A stretch of 64,000 nucleotides of DNA from an uncultured Coriobacteriaceae bacterium (GTDB lineage Bacteria > Actinomycetota > Coriobacteriia > Coriobacteriales > Coriobacteriaceae), in the NCBI GenBank assembly GCA_944321435.1, contig CALULH010000001.1, forward strand, positions 62,001 to 126,000, written 5' to 3'. Under the pieces are notes generated by a model. It worked only from the letters and a program-made list of their open reading frames with translations. It did not search any database and was not told the DNA's origin. A program made the translations under genes and the position numbers. Of this stretch, positions 33,957-42,178 are shown in pieces. How positions within the stretch are numbered: position 1 is the first letter of the stretch; each line of letters begins with the position of its first letter.

Positions 33957-34868
33957 TCAGGGCGTCGGCACCTCGTCCGCCAGGGGCGGCTGGCGCAGGC
34001 GCTTGCGCGCCTTGACGGCGGCCGAGCAGCACCCGTTGAGCAACGCATGGAACCGGGCGTTGTGGCTTGCCTCCCGCAGGTGAACGAGCTCGTGCGCCAC
34101 TACGTAGCCCAGGCAGTAGGGCGGGTAGGCCGCCAGCTGCACGTTCAGGCGGATGCTCCGCGTCTTGGGCGTGCACGATCCCCAGCGTGTCTTCATGCGG
34201 CGCAGGCTCCATTTCTCGGCATGCACGCCGAGCGCCGACTCGTAGGCGCTGGCAACCTGCGGCAGCACGCGCTCGATCTCCGCGCGGTACACCTTGTCGA
34301 TGAGGGAGCGCGCCGTCTTTTCGCGCTCAGCTGCGTCAAGCGCGCTGGGCAAGGCGATCAGGATCACGGCAAACGGCTTCTCGGGGAGGGCGTCCCGCCA
34401 TCCGCCTTCGGTCATCCGGGCTGCCTGCGCCTCGGCACCCGAAAGCAGCCGCACGCTGCCGTACCGGCGGCTTTCGTCCGTGGTCACCTGCAGATGGGCG
34501 CGACGTCCCCACAGCGCGACAACGCCCGTTTCCAGCACGCTGCGCGCGGGCCGCTCCTTGTGCGCTTGGATGCGTGCCACGCGCTTCTCCACCCATGCGG
34601 CGTGGCGGTCCAGCATGTCCTGGGCCGCCTTCAGCGTCGCGCGCTGCGGCATGCTCATGTGCACCGAGCCGTCTGCGCGGACGCGCAGGTTGAAGTTGCG
34701 CACCTGCTTGCGCGTCACGGTAACGGGCGTGACGCCCCGGTCCGTTTTGAGGTACAGGGTGTTCGTGGAGGCACCTTCGCGCTCTTTTTTCGTGGTTGCT
34801 CCTCTGGTAAGGTAGGCCGTTAGTATCCCGGCGCCGAAAGCGCCCCATGGAAAGGTACACCATGTCAA
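33957..34868 (-). CDS. YgjP/DUF45-like metallopeptidase (M48-type zinc motif)
   Basis: Zinc metallopeptidase-like protein of the YgjP family, often linked to restriction or stress systems but with unknown substrate. Up to 303 residues. Seen: zinc motif HELVH (259-263) with a further His in REASHNARFH, preceded by RMKTRWGSCTPKTRSIRLN, the family signature. The start is uncertain: the longest frame begins at TTG 34868 and overlaps the divergent slyD start by 7 nt, with no ribosome site. GTG 34718 (253 residues) is the next canonical option, and homologues usually lack the first 35-40 residues. It converges on folB, about 40 nt away. Confidence 0.8.
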   Translation of the reverse strand: MTWCTFPWGAFGAGILTAYLTRGATTKKEREGASTNTLYLKTDRGVTPVTVTRKQVRNFNLRVRADGSVHMSMPQRATLKAAQDMLDRHAAWVEKRVARIQAHKERPARSVLETGVVALWGRRAHLQVTTDESRRYGSVRLLSGAEAQAARMTEGGWRDALPEKPFAVILIALPSALDAAEREKTARSLIDKVYRAEIERVLPQVASAYESALGVHAEKWSLRRMKTRWGSCTPKTRSIRLNVQLAAYPPYCLGYVVAHELVHLREASHNARFHALLNGCCSAAVKARKRLRQPPLADEVPTP

Positions 34869-35290
34869 ACAATGGCAAGAAGGTCAAGGCCCATTACCGC
34901 GGCACTCTGGAGGACGGCACGCAGTTCGACTGCTCCTACGATCGCGGCGAACCCATCGCGTTCACGTGCGGTGCCGGCCAGATGATCGCCGGCTTCGACG
35001 CGGCGGTGGCCGACATGCAGGTGGGCGAGAAGAAGACCGTGCATATTCCGGCCGACCAGGCTTACGGCGAGCGCCGTGACGACCTGGTGATCAGCTTCCC
35101 GCGCACGCAGGTTCCGAATGCCGATCAGATGCACGCGGGCGACAAGGTCATGCTCGCCGGCCCCATGGGCCAGCCCATCCCGGCGCTTATCGCCGAGGTG
35201 ACCGATGAGAGCGTGAAGGTCGACGCCAACCATGAGCTTGCGGGCAAGCCGCTCGTCTTTGAGATCGAGCTCGTCGAGGTCGAGGACTAG
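34862..35290 (+). CDS. FKBP-type peptidyl-prolyl isomerase, SlyD-like
   Basis: Cytoplasmic prolyl isomerase and chaperone. 142 residues. Seen: HYRGTLEDGTQFDCSYDRGEPIAF (10-33 region), AGQMIAGFDAAVADMQVGEKK, and the SlyD-type inserted flap domain (about 65-120) with RTQVPNADQMHAGDKV. It lacks the His-rich metal-binding tail of E. coli SlyD. ATG 34862 has GGAAAGG upstream. The overlap with the start proposed for the divergent peptidase suggests that one is too long. Confidence 0.92.
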   Translation: MSNNGKKVKAHYRGTLEDGTQFDCSYDRGEPIAFTCGAGQMIAGFDAAVADMQVGEKKTVHIPADQAYGERRDDLVISFPRTQVPNADQMHAGDKVMLAGPMGQPIPALIAEVTDESVKVDANHELAGKPLVFEIELVEVED

Positions 35291-35341
35291 GCGCTTCTCG
35301 CCTACGTTATCTATCGGCAAGGTTCCTTTTTCAAAGGGAAA

Positions 35342-35386
35342 CACGCCCTCCGCCCGGCTGTGTAAGACACGCGGGCGGAGGGCGTG
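35342..35386. terminator. 15-bp hairpin between slyD and the convergent kinase gene
   Basis: Perfect stem CACGCCCTCCGCCCG / CGGGCGGAGGGCGTG, 15-nt loop. No clean T tract on either strand; probably a bidirectional stop or a repeat. The remaining DNA to 35535 shows no gene. Confidence 0.5.
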
Positions 35387-35535
35387 CAGGCAAAAACCGG
35401 GCTGGGGCGGGCGCGCCATATACGCGAGATTGCGGGCCCTCGAGCGTTTCGTGGGGCTCGCGAGCGTCACGATGCGCCCCGTCCCAACCCGTCGCGTTGC
35501 AAAACGTTCATCCGCCCGCAGCGGTGAGGGAGCGG

Positions 35536-36468
35536 TTAGGCAGACGGCTTCAGCTTGGCAAAGTCGTCTACGATCAGGTTGAGCACCTGGGGCAGCACGC
35601 GGGCGCCGAAAACACCGGACGCGCTCGGGATGATCTCGCCGTCGAACTGCATGCCCAGCGAAGGTTGGCAGGTGATCTTGACCTCCTTGGTGCGCAGCAT
35701 CGTGAACTGCGGCCGTCCCAGGCCTTTGCCCACGGGATCGAGCACGCTGGCGAGAATCGTCGGAAGCAGCTGTACGGTGGCGGCGGGCTCTATAACGGCC
35801 ACGTCAAGGTAGCCGTCATCCATGCGGCAATCGGGGAAGAGGTTGATGTCGCCTTGGATCTGGGCGGTATTGGCCACCATGCAGGCGATGCCGTCGTGCT
35901 CCTCCACTACGCCGTCATGCTCGATGGTGAAGTGCGCCACTTGCGGGTTGGGGGTGTTAAGCGCCGCGGCAAAGTAGGCGAACTCGCCGAGGTCGGCCTT
36001 GCCCTCCTCGGCTTTCTCCATGATGGTGGCGTCGTAGCCCGACCCGGCTATGATGAGGAAGCCGTGGCGCTGCATAGCGTCGGCGTCCGGGTCCTTCCAA
36101 AACAGCTCGCCCATGTCCGCGCGCGCGGTTCGGCCCGCGCGGCAGGCGCGCGCAAGCGCCGCGGGTTCCGGCGCGTTGCCGATGTTGTTGAAAAAGAGGT
36201 TCGCGGTGCCTGACGGGAAGATGAGCAGCGGCGTGTCCGCGCCCGTCGCCACCAGCTCGGTCACCAGGTTGGATATGGTGCCGTCGCCGCCGGAGAGCAC
36301 CACGCGGTCAAAGGTGGCGGCGTCAGCCACGGCCTGCGCGGACTCCAGGCCGCTGCCCAGGTAGCGCAGGATGATCTCGTCGCCTGCCTGTGCGAACGCG
36401 TGTATGAACGCGTCGATCTCGTCTGATTTTGGGCCCGAGGCCGGGTTGTGAATGATGAGGCAACGCAT
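35536..36468 (-). CDS. Diacylglycerol/lipid kinase family protein (DAGK catalytic domain)
   Basis: YegS/DgkB-like lipid kinase, peripheral membrane. 310 residues. Seen: nucleotide-binding motif VVLSGGDGTISNLV (near 56-69), FPSGTANLFFNNIG (85-98), and the C-terminal substrate domain with CRMDDGYLDVAVI near 213 and MQFDGEII near 275. Begins MRCLIIHNPASG, the family start. Phosphorylates a lipid such as diacylglycerol or undecaprenol; the substrate is not decided by sequence. Divergent from rnd with 98 nt between. Confidence 0.88.
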   Translation of the reverse strand: MRCLIIHNPASGPKSDEIDAFIHAFAQAGDEIILRYLGSGLESAQAVADAATFDRVVLSGGDGTISNLVTELVATGADTPLLIFPSGTANLFFNNIGNAPEPAALARACRAGRTARADMGELFWKDPDADAMQRHGFLIIAGSGYDATIMEKAEEGKADLGEFAYFAAALNTPNPQVAHFTIEHDGVVEEHDGIACMVANTAQIQGDINLFPDCRMDDGYLDVAVIEPAATVQLLPTILASVLDPVGKGLGRPQFTMLRTKEVKITCQPSLGMQFDGEIIPSASGVFGARVLPQVLNLIVDDFAKLKPSA

Positions 36469-36522
36469 TTACGCACTTCCCATCCGCATGAAGCCTAGTA
36501 TCATAGATTGGAAACTGCACGA

Positions 36523-36528
36523 TATACT
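36523..36528 (+). promoter_or_regulatory. -10 element upstream of rnd
   Basis: TATACT, 39 nt before the start codon; weak -35. Lies in the short divergent region with the lipid kinase gene. Confidence 0.35.
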
Positions 36529-36566
36529 ACCCGCCGGGAGCGGGGTTACGCGTCGCTTAGGGGACT

Positions 36567-37700
36567 ATGTTCATTTCCACATATGCCGACCTTATCGCCT
36601 TTTGCGAGCGCGCTGCCACGCGCGATGCCATTGCCGTCGACACCGAGTTCTTGCGCGAGCGCACGTACCGCCCGCGCCTGTGCCTTGTTCAGATAGCGAC
36701 CGATGACGAGTGCGTGGCCATAGACCCGCTGGCCATTGACGATTTGGCGCCGCTTGTCGACCTCATGGCCAATCGTCGGGTTATGAAGGTGTTCCATGCC
36801 TGCTCCCAGGACATGGAGGTGCTCCTGCGCGCGTTGGGCGTGCTCCCCAAGCCTATTTTCGACACGCAGCTGGCGGCGGCGTTTCTCGGCTTGCGCATGC
36901 AGGTGGCTTACGGCGCCATCGTGCACGCGTACTGCGGGGTGGACCTTCCCAAGCAGGAATCGCTCACCGACTGGTCGCGTCGGCCGCTTACCTCGTCCCA
37001 GCTCCAGTACGCGCTCGACGACGTGCGCTACCTTATCCGCGCATACCGGGCCATGGCGCAGGAACTTGCCGACAAGGGCCGGCTGTCCTGGGTGCGCGAC
37101 GAGCTTTACCCGCTCACGCAGCTCGAGCACTACGAGGTGGATCGGCGCCAGGTGTACAAGCGCGTGAAGCGCGTGAGCTCGCTGACGCGCCGGCAGCTGG
37201 CAGTCGCCCGCGAGCTGGCCGAATGGCGCGAGCGCCGCGCGGAGTCGTCGGACGTGCCGCGCAAATGGGTCATGTCCGACGAGGTGCTGCTGGCGTTGTC
37301 CCGCCGCGCCCCCCGCAGCCCCGAGGACGTGCGCAGCGTGCGCGGAACCGAGCAGCTCACCACGGGGGATGTCGGCGCGGTGGTCCTGGCGGCGGGGCGC
37401 GGCCTTGCGTGCCCGCGCGATCGGCTGCCGGAGGCCGGGCATCCCCATCATGCGCCCAGCGCCGAGCTGGAAAGCGTGTCGGACCTCATGTACGCGCTCG
37501 TGCGCATTGTCTCCGAGCGGTCGGGCGTCGCCGTGGGCATGATCGCCACGCGTGACGACCTTATCGGCTACGTGCGCCATCGCGAGGGATCGCGCTTGGC
37601 GCATGGATGGCGCCACGAGCTGGTGGGGAGCCGTCTGGACGATCTGCTCGTGGGGAACATCGGCTTGACCGTGAAGGACAACCGCATCGAGATCATCTAG
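36567..37700 (+). CDS. rnd: Ribonuclease D
   Basis: 3'-5' exoribonuclease trimming tRNA precursors. 377 residues. Seen: DEDD catalytic residues Asp25/Glu27 (VDTEFLRERTY), Asp82 (HACSQDMEVL) and YALDD (Tyr148, Asp152), then an HRDC domain (about 205-285, with LTRRQLAVARELAEWRE) and a second C-terminal HRDC-like region. ATG 36567 matches the family start. Standalone gene with its own promoter. Confidence 0.93.
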   Translation: MFISTYADLIAFCERAATRDAIAVDTEFLRERTYRPRLCLVQIATDDECVAIDPLAIDDLAPLVDLMANRRVMKVFHACSQDMEVLLRALGVLPKPIFDTQLAAAFLGLRMQVAYGAIVHAYCGVDLPKQESLTDWSRRPLTSSQLQYALDDVRYLIRAYRAMAQELADKGRLSWVRDELYPLTQLEHYEVDRRQVYKRVKRVSSLTRRQLAVARELAEWRERRAESSDVPRKWVMSDEVLLALSRRAPRSPEDVRSVRGTEQLTTGDVGAVVLAAGRGLACPRDRLPEAGHPHHAPSAELESVSDLMYALVRIVSERSGVAVGMIATRDDLIGYVRHREGSRLAHGWRHELVGSRLDDLLVGNIGLTVKDNRIEII

Positions 37701-37874
37701 CGCCTCCGACCGGCGGGCGCGCCACAACCGCGCGGGCGACGCCCCTCCTTGACCAAAACCTTACGGCGGCCTTGAAAGGCGCGCCGCGCTCTGGGTATAT
37801 GGGGCGTATGCCCGCGATCGCCGCGGTTGCCGGCTTTGACCGCGATGCCGCGGCCCGCCTGATAGGAGGAGCGC

Positions 37875-38891
37875 ATGTACACGCTTGGCTTGCTCGTCGG
37901 TTCGCTCGTTCCCGTCCTTATCGTCCTGGTTTTGGTGGTCTGGCTGCTCACCCAGGCGCTTTTCATCGTGAAGCAGCAGCACGCCGTCATCATCGAGCGG
38001 CTTGGCAAGTTCAGCCGTATCGTGGGAGCGGGCTTTCACTTCAAGATCCCGTTCATCGAGCGCCGCGCGGCCACAGTGAGCTTGCGCACCATGAAAAACG
38101 GATTCAACGTGGATGTGAAGACCGAGGACAACGTCACCATCGACCTTGAGATCTCCGCACAGTACCACGTGGATTTTGCGCGCGGGGCGGTGCCGGCCGA
38201 GTCAGGTGTTTACAAGAGCTTCTACATGCTCCAGAACCCCGTCGAGCAGATGCGCGACTTCCTGACCGACGCCCTGCGGTCGGCCATCCCGGTGTACACG
38301 CTTGACGAGGTCTTCGCCAAGAAGGACGACATTGCGCGCGATGTCAACGAGACGGTGTCCGAGCAGATGGCGGCGTACGGGTTCGTGCTGGTGTCGACGC
38401 TGATCACGCGGATCGCGCTACCGCGCGAGGTCGAGGATTCCATGAACCAAATCAACGCGGCGCAGCGTACCAAGGCTGCGGCGCAGGACCTGGCAGAGGC
38501 GGACCGCATCAAGCGCGTGACCGAGGCGAAGGCCGAGGCCGAGGCAATGGAAGAGGCCGGTAAAGGCATTGCGAACCAGCGCAAGGCTATTGCGCTGGGC
38601 ATCAAGGACTCGCTGGAGATCATCCAGGAAACGGGCATTGGCAACGACGAGGCCAACCTTCTGTTCATGTTCACGCAGTGGTCGGAGATGATGACCGAGT
38701 ACGCTCGCACGGGCCGCAGCTCGACCGTAGTGCTGCCGAGCGACTTCCGTGAAAGCTCGAGCATGTTCGAGCAGATGATGGCCGCTGGCGCCGCCGGCTC
38801 GGCGAGCGCGCCTGGGGCCGCCATGCCTCAGGGTCCCAAGGGCTCGGTTCCCACTGCCTCGCCCGTATCTCCCACGAGGCCCACAGCTTAG
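37875..38891 (+). CDS. SPFH/stomatin-like membrane protein (HflK/QmcA type)
   Basis: Membrane scaffold protein of the stomatin/prohibitin group. 338 residues. Seen: one N-terminal membrane helix (about 5-30), then VKQQHAVIIERLGKFSRIVG leading into the SPFH domain (to about 200), an Ala/Glu-rich coiled coil with KAEAEAMEEAGKG (about 205-240), and a Ser/Ala/Pro-rich C-terminal tail. ATG 37875 has AGGAGG upstream. Often paired with an NfeD partner, which is absent here. Role likely in membrane microdomains or protease control; not determinable. Confidence 0.9.
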   Translation: MYTLGLLVGSLVPVLIVLVLVVWLLTQALFIVKQQHAVIIERLGKFSRIVGAGFHFKIPFIERRAATVSLRTMKNGFNVDVKTEDNVTIDLEISAQYHVDFARGAVPAESGVYKSFYMLQNPVEQMRDFLTDALRSAIPVYTLDEVFAKKDDIARDVNETVSEQMAAYGFVLVSTLITRIALPREVEDSMNQINAAQRTKAAAQDLAEADRIKRVTEAKAEAEAMEEAGKGIANQRKAIALGIKDSLEIIQETGIGNDEANLLFMFTQWSEMMTEYARTGRSSTVVLPSDFRESSSMFEQMMAAGAAGSASAPGAAMPQGPKGSVPTASPVSPTRPTA

Positions 38892-38953
38892 CCGCGCATC
38901 GGGTATCAGTCGAAGGTTGCGGTCGGAGGCATCGATCGACCCCATGACCAAGG

Positions 38954-38994
38954 ATCCCGGCCCGCCCCAAGGCGTGCGGGCCGGGATTGTATTG
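38954..38994 (+). terminator. Terminator after the SPFH gene
   Basis: ATCCCGGCCCGC / GCGGGCCGGGAT, 12-bp perfect stem, 10-nt loop, then TGTATTG. Confidence 0.7.
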
Positions 38995-39011
38995 TCCGCT
39001 GTCCGCAGGGT

Positions 39012-39290
39012 TGGACAAAACAGGGGGCTTTTCTAATTTGCCGAAAGCAATTGGATGGAATCGACCTTTTTTCTGATTTTGAAGCAGGCCGGAGGCGGCT
39101 TAGCGAGGTTCCGAAGGTGGGATGCAGATCGGTGCGTCTTCCTGACCAGGCGTTTTTGCTGCAATTCGCAAACCATGGCCCATATCGTGTCCATTTTGCA
39201 CCCTATGGCGGCGCGGAGAATCAGAAAAAAGGTCGATCTCGTCCACTGGGGAGAGCGAAATCAGAAAAGCCCTTCATTTCATCCCATACC
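39012..39290. repeat. Inverted repeat pair flanking about 140 nt (foldback element)
   Basis: ATCGACCTTTTTTCTGATT (39060-39078) is exactly complementary to 39219-39237. The outward flanks remain similar in inverted orientation, with AAATYAGAAAAGCCC on both sides, giving imperfect arms of about 45-60 nt. The centre is not palindromic and carries no gene. Looks like a small non-autonomous element. Confidence 0.65.
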
Positions 39291-39306
39291 GATAGGTGCG
39301 CTGGTA

Positions 39307-39342
39307 GATGAGGCCGCTGCGCTCCACCGCAGCGGCCTCATC
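39307..39342 (-). terminator. 15-bp hairpin after the DUF559-like gene
   Basis: GATGAGGCCGCTGCG / CGCAGCGGCCTCATC, loop of 6. Poor T tract; position fits termination of the minus-strand gene. Confidence 0.45.
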
Positions 39343-39378
39343 CCGTGCGGGTGGGGAGGCGCTTGCGCAATGGCTTGC

Positions 39379-40419
39379 TTACGCGCTTGCGCCGAACACG
39401 TGGCCGTCGTCTTCATCTGCGAGATCGTACTCAATTACGGGATCCGCGTCTTTCATCTGCGAGGAAGCTTCGTTCCTCCAGAAAGGAAACACTTCAGCGC
39501 GAACCTTCGCATGCTTCTCGTAAAACTCAGCGCTCTTTTTCCGCACCCTTTTGCCCAGGCGTTTGGCTATATATTCGGCAATGTCCTCAAACGCCTGTAC
39601 GGACTGCACCTCCGGTTTCGTTACCGTAATCAGCTCAATGCCTGCGGCCCGGGACATATTGCGTCGTTGCGAATCCTGCTCGAATTTGTGCTGCCCCACA
39701 TGCCACGTTCTGCTGTCGTACTCTATGCCTATGCGGGCGTCTGGCCAGAACAGGTCGATGAATATGGTGCGGTTCTCCAGATCCATCCGGAAGTTCAGCG
39801 CGGGAACCGGCAGGCCGAACCCTCCATAGCGCACGGGCAGGCAAATCACCGTCGAGGCGCCTGCCTCCATGGCGGATGCCGCGCCGTTTCCCACAAACGC
39901 CAGCGCCTTGAGCGCTTTGCGCGCGCCGCTGAAATCGGGGTGCGCTTCGGCAAACGATCGCAGCGCGTCCAACGTTGTCACGGCTTCAAGCCCTGAGCCC
40001 AACGTGCTGTTTTCGCCGCCCGCGTAGGTTCCGCAGAGCTCGTAAGCCAGCAATACGCTGCGCGCAAGCGGCGCGCCTCGCTGCAGCTGACAGTACAGCA
40101 CCGGGGCGCTGCACCCGTAGAGCGATCGGGAGAACCGCACAACGCTCCCATCCGGATACGGGCCGTTCCACCGATGCGCCGCCAGACGGATTTTCTGGTG
40201 CCTAAGCTTGGGGTCGGTGTATACGATGTCGTAAGGTTCCGTGCGTGCGCCCAGCGATCGCAGCCGCTCCACAAGCGGATCGCACCGTCCGCTCGGCACG
40301 CCGAATCCGCAGGGAAACCCTTCCAGACCCATTTGCGCGCCGTCTTTGAGCATCTGGCGTGCATGGCGGTTGTTGCGCAGCATCTCTAGTTCCGTGGTAT
40401 GTCCTGTCAAGATATCCAT
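39379..40419 (-). CDS. DUF559/Vsr-like nuclease-fold protein of unknown role
   Basis: 346-residue protein whose C-terminal part (about 200-300) has a PD-(D/E)xK nuclease-like pattern: FIDLFWPDARIGIEYDSRTWH, then NMSRAAGIELITVT, the DUF559/very-short-patch-repair style core. The N-terminal 190 residues resemble the AbiEi-like or 'hypothetical' region of actinobacterial DUF559 proteins, with RHQKIRLAAHRW near 73. ATG 40419 has no strong ribosome site. The function is unknown; a DNA-processing or toxin-like role is possible but not shown. Isolated gene flanked by a foldback repeat. Confidence 0.6.
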   Translation of the reverse strand: MDILTGHTTELEMLRNNRHARQMLKDGAQMGLEGFPCGFGVPSGRCDPLVERLRSLGARTEPYDIVYTDPKLRHQKIRLAAHRWNGPYPDGSVVRFSRSLYGCSAPVLYCQLQRGAPLARSVLLAYELCGTYAGGENSTLGSGLEAVTTLDALRSFAEAHPDFSGARKALKALAFVGNGAASAMEAGASTVICLPVRYGGFGLPVPALNFRMDLENRTIFIDLFWPDARIGIEYDSRTWHVGQHKFEQDSQRRNMSRAAGIELITVTKPEVQSVQAFEDIAEYIAKRLGKRVRKKSAEFYEKHAKVRAEVFPFWRNEASSQMKDADPVIEYDLADEDDGHVFGASA

Positions 40420-40646
40420 GCGTTAACGATAGGCCAAACGAGGCGCTTGTGGACGCATGCCGGTGCGGGAAAGAAAAACGAACCAGCTCGACCTAGCGGG
40501 GTTCTAGCCGGCGTCTATCTACGCGCAGCGTTTGCGGCCCGCGGCAGCGGGGCGCCCGCTACGGCGCCGCCCATGGCGTGAAGATCGCGTGGACTGGTAT
40601 GGTCGGGCAGGCGTTCCCGTGCGACCGACCGCACCCGATCTTTTTC
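40420..40646. other. Divergent intergenic region before the GntR gene
   Basis: About 230 nt without recognisable gene. It would carry the promoter of the minus-strand nuclease-like gene; none was identified. Confidence 0.4.
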
Positions 40647-40694
40647 TTGCCAACTGTGTATAGCGTGTATATACTGTATTTAGCTGATATACAC
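40647..40694 (+). promoter_or_regulatory. GntR promoter with overlapping palindromic operator
   Basis: TTGCCA (40647-40652), 17-nt spacer, TATACT (40670-40675). An inverted repeat GTGTATAT (40665-40672) / ATATACAC (40687-40694) covers the -10 and the start of transcription, as expected for autorepression by a YtrA-type GntR protein. Confidence 0.7.
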
Positions 40695-40781
40695 ACTATC
40701 AGCCGGCGGATACCGTCCCGACGTCAACGGATCCGTTGCCGGCCGAGGGACGCCCCGGCCGGGCGTAAGAAAGGACCGCAC

Positions 40782-41156
40782 TTGGAGATCATCATCTCAA
40801 ACTCCAGCGACAAGCCCATCTACGAGCAGATAACCTCGCAGATCAAGGGGCTTATCCTCTCCGGCGACCTGGTCGACGGCGAGCAGCTCCCCAGCATCCG
40901 CGCGCTCGCCAACAGCCTCCGCGTAAGCGCCATCACCACCAAGCGCGCCTACGCCGACCTCGAGGCCGCCGGCTTTATCGAAACGGTGCAGGGAAAGGGC
41001 AGCTTCGTGGCGGGCGGCAACAAGGAGCTCATCCGCGAGGAGCAGCTCCGCGGAGTGGAATCGCTGCTTGCCCAGGCGGTGGAGCGCGGCCGCGTTGCCG
41101 GTCTGACTCCCCAGGAGCTGCGCGAGATGCTCGACCTCGTCATGGAGGACGCGTAG
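40782..41156 (+). CDS. GntR-family regulator, YtrA subfamily
   Basis: 124-residue repressor: winged helix (about 8-78, PIYEQITSQIKGLILSGDL, then SIRALANSLRVSAITTKRAY recognition region) followed by a short C-terminal dimer helix, the YtrA architecture without a large ligand domain. TTG 40782 chosen because AGAAAGGA precedes it and homologues begin at M-I-I-SN; no ATG is available. First gene of a three-gene ABC operon, with a matching palindrome at its promoter. Confidence 0.9.
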   Translation: MEIIISNSSDKPIYEQITSQIKGLILSGDLVDGEQLPSIRALANSLRVSAITTKRAYADLEAAGFIETVQGKGSFVAGGNKELIREEQLRGVESLLAQAVERGRVAGLTPQELREMLDLVMEDA

Positions 41157-41218
41157 CCCCGGCATCGCCGGCTCGCGTCCCTGCGCCACGCATCGGATCT
41201 TTGACGGAAGGCACTACT

Positions 41219-42178
41219 ATGCAAGCGCTCGATCAGGATAAGAAGAACACTTCAAACGGCGCCGCCGGCACGTCCGGATCCCCGGCAGCCCCAGCGCCCC
41301 TCATAGAGGCCAGCGGCCTCACCAAGCATTACGGCGGATTCTCGCTCCAAGGCATCGATCTTTCCGTCGCCGAAGGCGAGATCGTGGGCTTCGTCGGCCA
41401 AAACGGCGCCGGCAAGTCGACCACCATCAAGGCGCTGCTCGGTCTCATCCCCGTTGATGGGGGAGCGGCGCAGGTGCTGGGCACTCGTTCGGCAGATCTC
41501 TCCCGCCCGGCCGGCGCGGCCACCAAGGAGCGCATCGGCGTGGTCTTCGACACCGTGTCCCTTCCCGGCCACCTTTCGGTTGCCGACGTCGGCTCCATCT
41601 TCGCGCGGGCTTACCGCGCCTGGGATCAGCGCCGCTTTACGCAGCTCGCCGGAACCTTCGGCCTCGACGCCGCCCGTCCGGTCAAGGAGCTTTCCCGCGG
41701 CATGGGCATGAAGCTCAGCCTTGCCTGCGCGCTCTCGCACGGCGCCCAGGTCCTCATCTTAGATGAGGCCACGGCCGGCCTCGACCCCATGGCCCGCGAC
41801 GAGGTGCTCGATCGCCTGCGCGCCTTCGTGGAGGGGCCCGGCCGCGCCGTCCTCATGTCCTCCCACATCACCACGGACCTGGAGCGCATCGCCGACCGCG
41901 TGGTCTGCATCGACGCCGGCTGCATCGTATTCGACCTGCCCAAGGACGTTATCACCGACCAAATGGGCATCGCCCGCTGCCGCGTGGCTGATTTCGAGCG
42001 CATTGCCGCCTCGGGCGTCATTCCCGAGCGGGGGCTGCGCTATCTGCGCCACGACTACGGCATCGACGTGCTCGTGCCCGACCGCTTTGCCTTTGCCGAG
42101 AGCTTCCCCCAGGTTCCCTGCGATCGCATGACCATCGACGACTACCTCGCCCTCACCCTGAAAGGCGGTGTGCGCTAA
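41219..42178 (+). CDS. ABC transporter ATP-binding protein (YtrB-like)
   Basis: ATPase of an ABC-2 type exporter. 319 residues with a 25-residue Gly/Ala/Ser-rich N-terminal extension. Seen: Walker A GQNGAGKST (60-68), signature-region LSRGMGMKLSLA near 160, Walker B VLILDEATAGLDP near 178, H-loop SSHITTDLERI. ATG 41219 preceded by GGAAGG. Follows its GntR regulator and abuts the permease, matching the ytrAB arrangement linked to cell-envelope stress in Gram-positives. Confidence 0.92.
   Translation: MQALDQDKKNTSNGAAGTSGSPAAPAPLIEASGLTKHYGGFSLQGIDLSVAEGEIVGFVGQNGAGKSTTIKALLGLIPVDGGAAQVLGTRSADLSRPAGAATKERIGVVFDTVSLPGHLSVADVGSIFARAYRAWDQRRFTQLAGTFGLDAARPVKELSRGMGMKLSLACALSHGAQVLILDEATAGLDPMARDEVLDRLRAFVEGPGRAVLMSSHITTDLERIADRVVCIDAGCIVFDLPKDVITDQMGIARCRVADFERIAASGVIPERGLRYLRHDYGIDVLVPDRFAFAESFPQVPCDRMTIDDYLALTLKGGVR

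Noticed and set aside
39051-39311. 86-codon plus-strand frame inside the foldback element
   Set aside because: The frame runs through both inverted arms and has no start signal or family feature.
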